From Lasiodiplodia sp. COLG20 (Eukaryota > Ascomycota > Dothideomycetes > Botryosphaeriales > Botryosphaeriaceae): a stretch of DNA of 64,000 nt. Under the pieces are notes generated by a model, which was not told the DNA's origin, did no database searches, and saw only the letters and a program-made list of their open reading frames with translations. Position numbers and translations under genes: made by a program. Shown here one piece after another: positions 12,251 to 22,568 of the stretch. The stretch's first letter is position 1. Each line of letters starts with the position of its first letter. The stretch is from assembly GCA_009801085.1 (NCBI GenBank), contig VNWV01000010.1, positions 186,001 to 250,000 of the forward strand, read 5' to 3'.

Positions 12251-12889
12251 TTTCTTTTGGCCTTGGATAGAGAGGACCGTTGTTTTGTTGTTCGCTGTGC
12301 CGGGGCAAATTTTTGCTCTCGGTCGGTGTTGAGTCGGGACCGCCGGACGGGCAGTGCTCCGGCATCGGGCATTGGATAGACGGCCGTAATAACCTGCAAC
12401 TAAACCCCAAGAACTTGGTAAGAGAAATTTTGCTGCTGGAGAAGCAATGCTCTTTTCTGTTCGACATGATAGCTGTGGTCTGATACATCATTCAATATAA
12501 ACGCGTAGGAAGGATCAGAAATTCATGCACAAGGTTACAAATATTTTCAATAATTGTGCAGCAAGTTGGTAGAGAAATTGAATTAATGAGTAGTAGACAC
12601 ACGAAACTGTGGTATGATTGCTGAATCCAGGAGGCTTGAAATACATACACACTTTAGATGCTCATTCTATCTAATGAACGTGATGATGTGCTCGATCAGT
12701 GATTTGCTACGTTCCTTGGCTTGAAAAGCATGCCCAACGCGATAACACGTGTAAGAACACACGTCAGCAAATTTCCCACGCATGAAAATTAAGGTTCTGC
12801 TGGTAGGCGCAGGCGGAGCTGGAATTACAGGTGATTTGCAGGCGAAGCTGGAGGCACGGGTAATTTGCAGGCAGGGGTAATAGCAAATC

Positions 12890-13270
12890 GAATTGCCTCC
12901 AGCTCCTTCAACTCCTCCAGCTCCTGCAGCTCCTTCACTGCCGCCAGCGCCGTCAGCGCTACTAACACTGCCAGCCCCGTTAGCAACAGTCCTTTTGATA
13001 TTCCTTTTAACATGGTTAATGCATCTCTTTTTTTTCCGGTGAAGCTCGAAGCAACGCAATTTAAAAAGTAAGTCGAAATTTATGTTTTGATGTGAACATT
13101 CGACGCGGGCGTGTTTACTGGCAGCTGCTTGTCCGTAATTTTATTTATTCGTTCATATATTTTCGCATTTGTGCTTTTATCCATAAAAGAACGCATACTA
13201 GATTGTATTGCTGGTAGCGCTAACGCTGCTGATAGCGCCGGGGGAGTTGGAGGGGTTGGAGGGGCTAACG
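12890..13270. repeat. Imperfect inverted repeat of low-complexity sequence
   Basis: The segment around 12890-12995 (CCTCCAGCTCCTTC..., GCGCCGTCAGCGCTACTAAC) resembles the reverse complement of about 13200-13270 (GCGCTAACGCTGCTGATAGC, then GGAGTTGGAGGGGTTGGAGG). The arms flank about 200 bp. Two related direct motifs, GGTGATTTGCAGGC and GGTAATTTGCAGGC, lie just left at 12833-12875. It could be a degenerate repeat element. Confidence 0.4.
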
Positions 13271-13289
13271 GCAACTCGAGTTGCCGTTA
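13266..13289. repeat. 24-bp perfect palindrome
   Basis: The sequence reads TAACGGCAACTC followed immediately by its exact reverse complement GAGTTGCCGTTA, with no spacer. A second small stem-loop (CAACTACC...GGTAGTTG) lies about 20 bp further right. The role is unknown; it could be a repeat-element end or a cruciform/protein site. Confidence 0.85.
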
Positions 13290-15758
13290 ACTGTATGCGT
13301 CCAGGTCGCAACTACCCGCTGATAGGTAGTTGAATTTTACTCATGCTCACTTATTGTGTGGGCCTTTTATTTATTCACGATCCGCTTTGCAGACTCTAAT
13401 GTAGCACTTGTGTGATTTCATGACTTTAGTAATTTTTTATTTACTTCAGATTATGCATGGCTGATGTAAAGATATAATAGCGGGGCTCAGAGGTGTTTTA
13501 AGCACGGTAGATTGGGTGCTCTGGATTGCCCTGTAAACACGATTTATCAAGTCGAAGGTCGTTGGTAAAAAAATTTTCCTCGGACAATGCAGAATACTTG
13601 GCCGTGAGAAAAAAATATAAAATGGTGTGGTGTAGCGGAGAATACCTACCTTGTTCCCTACAATTTGTGTTGTGGGGATTTCGGAGTGGCAGAAATGAAC
13701 GTGAATTTATAAATAATTGAGCTCCATCCATCACGGTAGCGTTTATGACGCAAATTTATAACATCGTTCTCTGATTTATCGATAAAAATTATCATGACTC
13801 TGGAAACCCTTACAACATGAGATGGTATAACCGTGAACACAAGTGGTTAGGCGAACACTTTCCTTACCATCTCCTCAAGATTGCTACTTGACGCCAGATA
13901 TCACACTGAAAAATGCAAACCGAAAAAGTGTAAGCGAGTGGGTATTTTTACACCTATCTCGATTCCCTGGTGCATTTCTAGAAAAGCTTCTACATGCTTC
14001 GTTTCATGTGTCTGAGATCGCGCACTACGTTATAGACTACGGGATGATACGGTATGATATGCACAGATCTCTGGCATCCGGTACAGGTTCATGCACTGCA
14101 GCTGCCGCCACCATCATTCCCAAACGCGGGATGACTCCGAGTAATAAGATTGAAAATGGAGAGATACATGGGGCCAAAACACCGTCTATTTGCTGGCATT
14201 GCGAGAATCAGGAAAAGTAAAAGTAAAGTTAGTATGATAAAGCAGTGGTAGCCGCAGGATGCACGCGGTTTGAATATGTGGTGGTCCTGGCGTAGTCGGA
14301 AAAACGCTGTTCGCGACACTTCCGCGACGAAGGGCACTGTGTGTATGACTGGCCAAGTATGGGGAACGCTAATGCCCTCGGAATCGGAACCGAGCACGGT
14401 TCAGATACGTACGTGCACCCCCTGTATCTGAAAGGACGCATTTGGCAGACCGGCCTGCCGGGTTTGTTTAAGGGATGCGAGGCTGTCAGCAATCACTTAC
14501 CCAAAATGACGAAAAGAGCAAGCAAGGGTTGAGAAAGCACATCCAAACAGAGCAGCATCTAGACCTCGCTGATCACCATCTACACAGTGTTCAGCTGTTG
14601 CACCCGCGGCGTGGGTACCGGTGAAGGTATGGACGAGGAAGGAGCATCATGAAACGTGCTCGGATCACCCTGAATAATGCCTCAGCAGCAAGCCTTCCCC
14701 ACGCACACGTACGCATCACAGACGCATAAAATGCTTGATATTCCTACCAGCACTTCTTGCGGTGTGTATGGCAACGATGAGCTGGCTTCTGGACCGTTCC
14801 TCCAATGTACTGCTTATGTTAGCGGCCAGTCACTGATCGCACTAATCGAGATACGACCTTTTCCGCATCAGAGGAAGGTCAAGATGAAGGGTTGTTGTGT
14901 ATTTCAATATTGTTGCTGAATGGAAGAATAGAAGTTTTGACATAGGGAGAACATGGAAGAAGAGGAAGTGGACCATGTTTGATATAATGTCTGACTAGCG
15001 GAGGCCAAATGCTTGTCTTGTGCCGCAGGCCGACTTGCAAGGAAATGAAGATGTTTTTGGCGTCTCTGAGAGAACATGCTCTGGACGCCGATGGAAATGC
15101 AAGTGAAAAAGTTGCGTGCAGCAAGAGCAATGACGAAGAAGACCAAAATTTTACGGATTTCTTGCCACTCAAGGGCCAAAGAGAAAAATGAGACAAATGC
15201 GGGGTATCTATCTGAAGTGCAAACAACAGAAAGTGTTTTTGCCACAGGCCGTTGAAGAATTGAAATAGAGGCAAGGAAAAAGCAGCAATGCGTTGGTTGG
15301 CATGCGGATTGACGATCTGAGCCTTCAAGGCTCAATGTGAGAAAGGAAATAACATCAAAAAGATCGCCAGCTTTCGAGGTAGTGTAACGAAAACAGTAAA
15401 AAGATGGAGAGGTACTCAACGCCACAGGCCCAGAAATCCCTACCAATCTGTAAGATCACTCCCATGAACCCCCATCCGAAGTTGATACCTCATCCCAATC
15501 CGTGTATGAACTCCAATGCATGAATTTACGCCGTTTGGTATGTACTCGCCCTTGCTCGTGGTAGTCGCGACGAGTCAGATAAAAAGATGAGCGTGCCATG
15601 CTATATTAACAGTTGAGATGGCTGAATGAAACCGTGCTAGCACGGTTGGGGTCCGAAAGAGCAAATGGTTTCGGGGGTGGCATCAGTGCTACGTCAAAGT
15701 CGCTTCTGGAAAGCAAGGTTAGTACTAGAGCTTGGAATGAGACAAAATCGGGGGGGGC

Positions 15759-18332
15759 TCACTCGTCGACAATGTTCCCAACAACGCTCTTGCGGTTCGG
15801 GATATCGACAAGAACGGGCGTGAGCGTACGCTTCTCAACGAGACGCTCGCCAGTCGGACTTTGAACAACCATGGTCGTTGGGCCAGCATTGCGGCCTGCA
15901 CGTCGCAGCGATTCTTGGCGCGCAAGCTTGGGCTTGGGTTCATCCTCAGGGACGACAATGGAAGGAGCGGTTGGCTTAGGGCTGGAATTCTGGCTGCTGT
16001 GGTCGGAGGGAGTGAATTTGGTGTTCTTCTGGTTGCTGCTGATGGTCGTGCTGCCGATGCCGTTGGTGGCGCTGTGGCCCCCGGCTCCGGATTTCTGCGC
16101 ACGTAGCATCTCCTGCTGCGCGCGCTGGCGGCTGATCGATACCTGCCGGGCGATCGCGACGCGATTGGCGTTCTGTACTTCTTCGGCACGCTCCTTCAGC
16201 GTCGGTTGGCGTCTCGGCCCGGAAAAGTTCTGCTGTGGTTGTTGAACTTGTTCCTCTTTCTGCTTCTGCTTCCGTTCGCGGAACTGGCGCTGCTGCTCAA
16301 GCATCATCTCTGCATCCTTGTCACGGGCCTGCTCACCCTGGTGGTTATCCGAACCAGGAGAGGAAGTGTAAGAAGGCTTGCGGCCCCGTTGATCCTTCCT
16401 TGGTGAGGGAGCCGCGACGGGAGTCTCAGGTTGCGTAGTTGGTGATTGCGTGTGGGTAAATCCCCTTTCCCGGCGCTGCTTCTCCCGAAGTGAATTTTGC
16501 CTGGCGACGCTTTCCTTCGCTTGAGCCACACTCTGTCCGCTCAAGCTGCTCAACGGACTCTGGCTCTGCAGACTAAGGGCACTGCCAGCATCCTGCGCAA
16601 CAGCGGTTTGCACTTGCAAATCCGGCTGCTTCTTCGAGACCATTTCCCAGCCGCTCACGTCCACTTTGTTGTTGTATTTCGATTCCTTTAACCTAATTGC
16701 CGCATCGCCGCTCTCAGCGCTCTCGAAGCTCGCCCGGCTCCCCCGAGTAGAATCACTGAAAGCATGCGAGATGAGATCGTTCTGGCGGACGCCGATGCAG
16801 ATCTCTTCAGTGTTCTCAGGTTCCTCTGTAATGTTTGTGGCAACGACCGGCTTCTGCCTCTCGGCCTGAGAATCGTTGACATCGAAGTCGAAAGTGGGAC
16901 GGCCCGGGGAGGCAGGAGCAGTAAAGGAGCGCTGGAGTCTATGTTGAGGCTTCGGAAGGTTAAGGTTCTTGGGGGCAGGACTTTGGGTACGAGCAGGGCT
17001 TTGTGCACGCGCAGGGACTGGAGAATTCGAGCGCGAACCGCTCATGGAGTCGCGCGGGAATAGCGAAAGGTTCAAAGTGGGCGTCTGGAACGTTGGTGTT
17101 GCTGGAGAGGTAGCACGACGGATTGGCTTGGGCAGCTCATCTTCACCCTGTTCATCCGCCAGACCCTGGTCAGCCATCTGGGGTGAATTAGTATCGCGAC
17201 CCGCGCGGAAACAGGAGAAAAGGGGATGATGTACCCTCAGACAGTCCGAGTTGAGCGGCTTTAGCCTATCGTTGCCCTGGCGCCGAAGGAGTAGGTTCGA
17301 CTGGCGGTCTCCCTTGAGCAAGCTTCCAAACATGACGCTGTACCGTTCCATCTCGATGGTGGGAATGTCGACATTCAACATAGGGCTTGTATCAGCCCGA
17401 GTAACCTGTGGCCTGGGTTCCTTGTGACCGAAGAAGCGCGACGGCTTTTTCTTGAGCGGCTCTTTCTTTGGGCTTCCTTGGTCCAAGTCAATGGTTGGCA
17501 TCTTGGGTGGATCCAGTGGTGGCAAACGAGCCTCCGCAGCGGCGCTGCTCTTGCTCCTCAACCTGGTCCTGGCCTTCTTTTCCTCGCCCTTACCACCCTT
17601 GCTCTTTTCGTTGTCTGCCAAAGAAGCCTGGCTGGCAATAGCATCGCCATGAGAGCCCTTTCTTGCAGGCGCCACGGGCACAGCTGGAGTTTGCGGGGCA
17701 GGCATCTGCAGTTGATAGAAGGGGGCAGGGGTGGCGGGTGGTTTATCGGCCGGACGCCTGCCGAACAGCGACTTCCACCTGCTGATCTTGGGCTTCTTCC
17801 CGTCACCGGTGGTGGGTTGCGCAGCTGGAGTAACGTCGGCATCGTTGGCGGCGTCTGCGTTAGCGGAGCTGGTGTCTGCATTTGCATCCTGGATTTCAGA
17901 AGGGTGCGACTGCTTCCACGCATTTGCATTCGTCTGGTTGGGGCTGCCGAGGGCCATTCCAATAGGCGCAGTCAGGTCTCGCTGGAGTTTTTCCCTGGAG
18001 TGGTTGACGGCTTCCGGCGAAGGTGTGGGGAAGTCAAAGGTCTGTTCGTCGTGCTGGATCTGGATGGGGGCACCGGTGGTGCGGAGAGGCCTGCTCCGGT
18101 CGATGGCGCTGTTGGCAGTCCTGGGGCGGGGGATTTCGTCGCCGGAAGCTGAAGCTGTACCACTGTCGGCGCGCTTTGGGGGCATCCTCTCTACGGTGCG
18201 GAGGTCGTTGTGAGACATGGCGGCGGCATTGAGAACGTGGGGATCAGATCCCGGAAGGGGCTGAGCCAGGTAGCTAGTGCGTTTGGAACGCTTTAGCGTC
18301 ATGGACTTTGAGCGTGCAATGGGCTTAGCCAT
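15759..18332 (-). CDS. Large intrinsically disordered protein, function unknown
   Basis: Two exons on the minus strand (17235-18332 and 15759-17177) with a 57-nt intron give 838 aa. The protein is dominated by Ser, Pro, Gln, Lys and Arg, with many SP/TP sites, and has no folded domain I recognise. More conserved-looking pieces are the basic N-terminus (KSMTLKRSKRTSYLAQ), ISRWKSLFGRRP (about residue 170), a segment naming IEMERYSVMFGSLL (about 300), and a C-terminal Gln/Glu/Arg coiled-coil-like stretch with LKERAEEVQNANRVAIARQ. The ATG at 18332 is preferred over open frame continuing to 18515, because the extension looks like leader sequence. The intron has a good CTAAT branch site but is a multiple of three without stops, so both forms are translatable. 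Confidence 0.75.
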   Translation of the reverse strand: MAKPIARSKSMTLKRSKRTSYLAQPLPGSDPHVLNAAAMSHNDLRTVERMPPKRADSGTASASGDEIPRPRTANSAIDRSRPLRTTGAPIQIQHDEQTFDFPTPSPEAVNHSREKLQRDLTAPIGMALGSPNQTNANAWKQSHPSEIQDANADTSSANADAANDADVTPAAQPTTGDGKKPKISRWKSLFGRRPADKPPATPAPFYQLQMPAPQTPAVPVAPARKGSHGDAIASQASLADNEKSKGGKGEEKKARTRLRSKSSAAAEARLPPLDPPKMPTIDLDQGSPKKEPLKKKPSRFFGHKEPRPQVTRADTSPMLNVDIPTIEMERYSVMFGSLLKGDRQSNLLLRRQGNDRLKPLNSDCLRVHHPLFSCFRAGRDTNSPQMADQGLADEQGEDELPKPIRRATSPATPTFQTPTLNLSLFPRDSMSGSRSNSPVPARAQSPARTQSPAPKNLNLPKPQHRLQRSFTAPASPGRPTFDFDVNDSQAERQKPVVATNITEEPENTEEICIGVRQNDLISHAFSDSTRGSRASFESAESGDAAIRLKESKYNNKVDVSGWEMVSKKQPDLQVQTAVAQDAGSALSLQSQSPLSSLSGQSVAQAKESVARQNSLREKQRRERGFTHTQSPTTQPETPVAAPSPRKDQRGRKPSYTSSPGSDNHQGEQARDKDAEMMLEQQRQFRERKQKQKEEQVQQPQQNFSGPRRQPTLKERAEEVQNANRVAIARQVSISRQRAQQEMLRAQKSGAGGHSATNGIGSTTISSNQKNTKFTPSDHSSQNSSPKPTAPSIVVPEDEPKPKLARQESLRRAGRNAGPTTMVVQSPTGERLVEKRTLTPVLVDIPNRKSVVGNIVDE

Positions 18333-19708
18333 GGCAGGTATTTGAGAGGATGGGCGTCTTGGTGAAACCTGCACGGCAACGCAGCGGGGAAGGGAATGAA
18401 AAAGGTATAAGGACAGGACGGCCCTCCGGAGAGCCAACAAAAAGCAGAGCAAGAAAGAAAGACTGCCAGAAGGACGGCGCAAAAGGGCAGGAGAGCGCGC
18501 GCCGGCGGGTTGCATAGGTAGGCATCTTGTATGGCAGCGCCAGGCAGAGATTGCGCACGAGACAGCGGGCCAGCCCTGTCGAGGTCGGTCTCACGCAAAT
18601 GAAGGGGCACCCACGCTCCTCTAGGATACCCCAGCACGGCGCGGGGCCGTGGTGAGGATGGTCGCTCGTCGCGGATTGGACCGGTGTGGGTGCCACAGAC
18701 CTTCTCGTGCGCCGGGAAGACTTGGAGCGATCAGCCTCGCAGCACGCTCCGAAGCTGCAAGAGAAGCCGGACCCTGCGGGCCTTGGGAGGCGCCGGGCGT
18801 GTGGGCGCAGGATTGCCCCGTTGCTGCGGGAGCCGTTTCACCTTGAACGGGGATTTTTCTTGAATTCGGGCGCGGCCAATTTCGCTACACGGCGGAGCTG
18901 CGTCGACCGCGCGCCGAGCCCGGCCCCCAGGCGCCGGTGAGCGCGTGGGAGATGAGCAGCTGCACTGAGTGGTGATGGACGCTCGGCGGGCAGATCAGCA
19001 AATCTTCGAGGCGTGCGTGCGACCCGTGCGACTGCTGTTTTTGGCGACGAGGATGAGGCCGGCGGGCGCAGCCGACTCTGCGCTGAGCGGCTGCAGCGAG
19101 GGATCGGCGGCGGCAGCGGCATCGGTAGCGGGCTGGGGGGCCTTATCGCGAGCGGTAGCGCTGGCGGGCGAGCTGGTTTCTGGTGTTGAGATTCGCGGGC
19201 GGCGCGGGTCGGGCTTTCCTGGCACTTGTCAGCCCGGCGGTAGATCGCGCTGGCAGCGGCCACCACGGCGACCTTGCGACACCCATCCCTGCACTGCCGG
19301 CAACGTGCCCGTCGCTCATTTCGTCAAACAATGGCCAGAACAGCGGAAATGCCCGCACGCCGCAACGGTCGCCCTATTCCGACACACCACGGCACCAAAC
19401 AACGCTGTTTCAGCACCCGCTCTGTGGCACTCTCTCTCACCACCATGGTCTGCCGTCACTGCTATACCGCCCATGCTATGATGCGCGCGCCGCAATGCTT
19501 GTGTATACAAGCATATGTTATCCTGCGCTGCGCCTGACTCGCGCCTACGGACGGACGGCCCCACGAGAAACATCCACGCCACAGCGGAGAATAGTGGCCA
19601 TGCTAAATTACAGGCTGCAGCCTGCCAATTATCGTCCAAACCCGGCTGAATATTCGATTATATGGCTGGATGCGCCGCTCTCGTATAGCGAAAACAACCG
19701 CCCCTCCC
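18333..19708. other. Intergenic region between two minus-strand genes
   Basis: GC-rich and about 1.4 kb. It contains the promoter and leader of the disordered-protein gene and the 3' side of AFG2. Several long open frames run on both strands but none has protein-like composition or a known motif. Confidence 0.45.
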
Positions 19709-22212
19709 TCACAGCCTCTTGATGGCGTCGTCGACGCTCCAGTTTTCATACTGCTCCGTCATCTCCCTGCTGATTCGCCGCGGCACCTTGTCCAGCGCGC
19801 GTCTAAAGTGTTCCATTCCGATGCATCGCTTATCCCCATGCCGGAGGCGATCTCGCAGCGTAGTCCGCGCCGCCTCTGAGCAGATTTCGACAATCTCGGC
19901 GCCGGAGTAGCCTTCCGTAAGCGTGGCCAGCTCCTGCAGATCCACGTCATCCGCCAACGGCCGGCCGTTTTCCACCAGCCGGATGTTCAGTATCGCCAAG
20001 CGGGCCTCTATGTTTGGCGGCCCAACGTACAGGATGGCGTCGAAGCGCCCGGGGCGCATCAGCGCCGAATCCAAAACGTCCGGCCGGTTCGTCGCAGCTA
20101 GGACCAGCACTCCTTTCAGCGACTCGATGCCGTCCATCTCGTTCAGCAGCGTCGTCAGGACGTTGAGCCCGCTGAGCTGCTTGCCGCTCTCGCGCGACGC
20201 CGCGATCGAGTCGATCTCGTCGAAGAAGATGATGCTCGGGCTCGCCGCTCGCGCCTTTCTGAACACCTCCCGCACCGCCCGCTCCGTCTCTCCGACGTAC
20301 ATGCTAGTCAGCTCCGCGCCTTTGACCGCCAGGAAATTGAGGTCTGATTCAGTGGCAACCGCCTTGGCGCACAGCGTCTTGGAGCATCCAGGAGGTCCAT
20401 ACAGGAGGATGCCTCGCTGGGGTTGGAGGTCGAGCTCTTGCATATGCTCGGAATACTATAACAACGTCAGCAGGTCGCGTGCTTCTAGAAGCATGCCGTA
20501 TTCGCTAAATAAGAGCCTCACCTTGAAGGGCCATTCCGTGACCTCTTGCAACGCAGCTTTGACACTGTCCGACCCTCCAATGTCTGACCACCTGACTTTT
20601 GGCGTCTCAAGGAAGACCTCGTTCATTGCGGTGGGGCGCACCTGGAGAAGGGCGTCTTCGAAGTCCGCGAGCGATACAGCTGTTGCAATTTGATTGCTTT
20701 CTCCGGGCTCGCCTTGCTCCGGTCCGTGCTGCTGCTGTTCAGCATCGAGTGACGTGATTGCTCCGTTCGGCTCATTCCGACTGTCTTGCTCAAAATACTT
20801 GTCGCAGGCTCGCTTCAGGGCCTTCTTGTAAAGAGCTGCAAGATCGCGGCCGACAAATCCGTGCGTCCTTCCACCGATGTTCTCCGCCGTCTCATCAGAG
20901 ATCGGCCATTCCTTGTCTTGGAGCACTTTGAGGATCTCGATTCGGGCTTTCGCGTCTGGAACAGGGACCTCGATCTCGTCGGCAAACAGCTCAGGCGTCC
21001 TTAGGCTTGCGTCCACGTCGACCAAGCGCGTCGTCGCGCCAACCACCAATACTCGCGCCGTCTCCAGCTTCTGCATCTCGGCGGCGATGCACCTCGCAAG
21101 GCTGGATTTAGAAGCACCAGTTTCGTCGGTGCGCGGGGCGAATGCTTCCAGCTTATCGAAGACGATGATGCTCGGCTGTGCCGCCTTGGCCTCCTCGAAG
21201 CACTTTCGCAGCGCGCTCTGGCTCTTCTCGGCCGTGCTGCCCAGCGGCTCATCCACGGTGATGACCTTGCGCCACGGAGCTTCGGACAGCTTCCGAAGTA
21301 GCAGGCTCTTGCCCGTGCCCTCCGGCCCGTAGAGTAGCACGCCTGTCGCGCGCTTCAGGAGGTAAGGGTACTTGCGGCGGCGCAGCTCGTTGGTGATATT
21401 GGCCAGGCGCTCGTTGAGCTCCAATATTTGCTTGTGCAGACCGCCGATGCCGTCGGAATTGACCTTGAACACTGGCGCTTCTTTGGGCTCTGCTTCAGCA
21501 ACCTCAACCACTTCGTCCTTGCTGAGCAACTGAACTTCGGTGGCGGCGTTGCAGACGTAGGGTGTCAGTGGCTCTTCTGTCGGTGGCTCTACTCTCTCCA
21601 CCATGTATCGATTCTTGATACCGGGCCTGGGACCTCTTGAGACGGTAGCTGCAAAAGTGCCACCCGGAAGTACCATGTCAACGCTACCTGTGGAGATAAA
21701 TCAGCGGAGTTGCAATAAATGTTAACATTACGACGTGAACGAATAGTAGTAATAGTTCTGAAGGAGTGTGACCAAGTGAATAAAAGGGTATGAATAATGC
21801 ACGTACAAAGCGCATATTTCGCGAACCACTCAATCTCGGCTTTTGATGTACTGCTGCTACCAGGCTCGACCTCCTTGATGTAAATTTTCTGCGCAGGCTG
21901 CAGCTCCTGCGGCTCGAGCTTGGTGATTGTAACTTTGTCCTCAAGCCTCACTCCAAACAGCTCCTTCATGGGCTCTTCAATGAAGGCCATGCGCTTGGTG
22001 CCCTGGCCAGGATCTTTCGCCAACCAAGCCACCCCGATGGCTTTTGGCCTGCCATCGGTCTGGTCGAGCTGACAATATTCACCATGTCTTAGCGCTGCGG
22101 ATGTGAGGTGTTTGGTCGGGATGTGAACTCGAAGACCGCCATCGAGCGCCTTCGCGGGCAGGTTTGATGCCTTATTGTTGACATTGCGAAGCGAGAACTG
22201 AGAAATGTCCAT
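19709..22212 (-). CDS. AFG2: AAA+ ATPase AFG2/Drg1, pre-60S ribosome maturation
   Basis: Three exons (21807-22212, 20522-21687, 19709-20455) give 772 aa, close to the yeast protein. By family it is a cytoplasmic hexameric type II AAA+ ATPase that strips shuttling factors such as Rlp24 from exported pre-60S particles. An N-terminal double-psi-barrel-like domain is followed by D1 with Walker A GPEGTGKS (256-263) and D2 with the Afg2-type Walker A GPPGCSKT (544-551) and Walker B IIFFDEID (Glu604). D2 also has ATNRPD and MRPGRFD and looks active. D1 is odd: Walker B reads VFDKLE, with Lys314 replacing Glu; sensor-1 ATNR is ATTR; and the arginine-finger block RRPGRFD is RTPELFAD. Its start lies 356 bp from the divergent gene at 22569. 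Confidence 0.93.
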
Positions 22213-22568
22213 GGTGGATCTTCTCTTCAAAATCTCGTCGTCCGCACACCTTGCGGACCGTTTTTCGTATGAAACAAGTGGAAAGAAGAAAGTTTCGGCA
22301 GTGCAATCGGAAGGAGAGAGCGGCAGTGAGTCACCAATGAGCAGCAAGGAATTTTTCTTCGATCCAGAATTGAAAAAAAAAAGTAGATTCGGGGGGACAA
22401 CCTAGTAGCAAAGAAGCGGACCATTCGGCAAAAGGCCGGCTCAAGAACCAACACGTCCCCGTCCCGTCATCATTCATCGGCGCGCGTGTGCAACCGACCG
22501 ACAACTTTTCTCAGAGTGCGATGCTTCGGTCGTCCGCTCACAGCACCGTCTCCCGTCACTCCAATTGA
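22213..22568. promoter_or_regulatory. Shared divergent promoter region, AFG2 and mitochondrial orphan
   Basis: Only 356 bp separate two divergent start codons, so both genes must be driven from this stretch. An A-rich run lies near 22373-22382. No specific operator is recognised. Confidence 0.6.

Larger units (their letters stand above)
12251..15758. other. AT-rich gene-poor stretch with repeat-like patch
   Basis: About 3.5 kb with lower GC than the flanks. Between 12.8 and 13.3 kb there are CTCC/GCAGCTCC-type low-complexity runs, an approximate inverted copy and a perfect palindrome (listed separately). Other ORFs, including a 180-codon minus-strand frame at 14904-15446 downstream of the disordered-protein gene, show no motif. 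It may be remnant repeat DNA; no transposase is recognisable. Confidence 0.4.

Noticed and set aside
13266..13330. Helitron 3' end (stem-loop near a terminus)
   Set aside because: No CTRR end, no 5' TC, and no Rep/helicase fragment nearby.
14904..15446. 180-codon minus-strand ORF downstream of the disordered-protein gene
   Set aside because: Unusual composition, no motif, overlaps another minus-strand frame of similar length; likely 3' UTR or chance.
18686..19722. Long overlapping open frames on both strands in GC-rich intergenic DNA
   Set aside because: Low-complexity Arg/Ala/Pro products with no motif; open because stop codons are rare at high GC.
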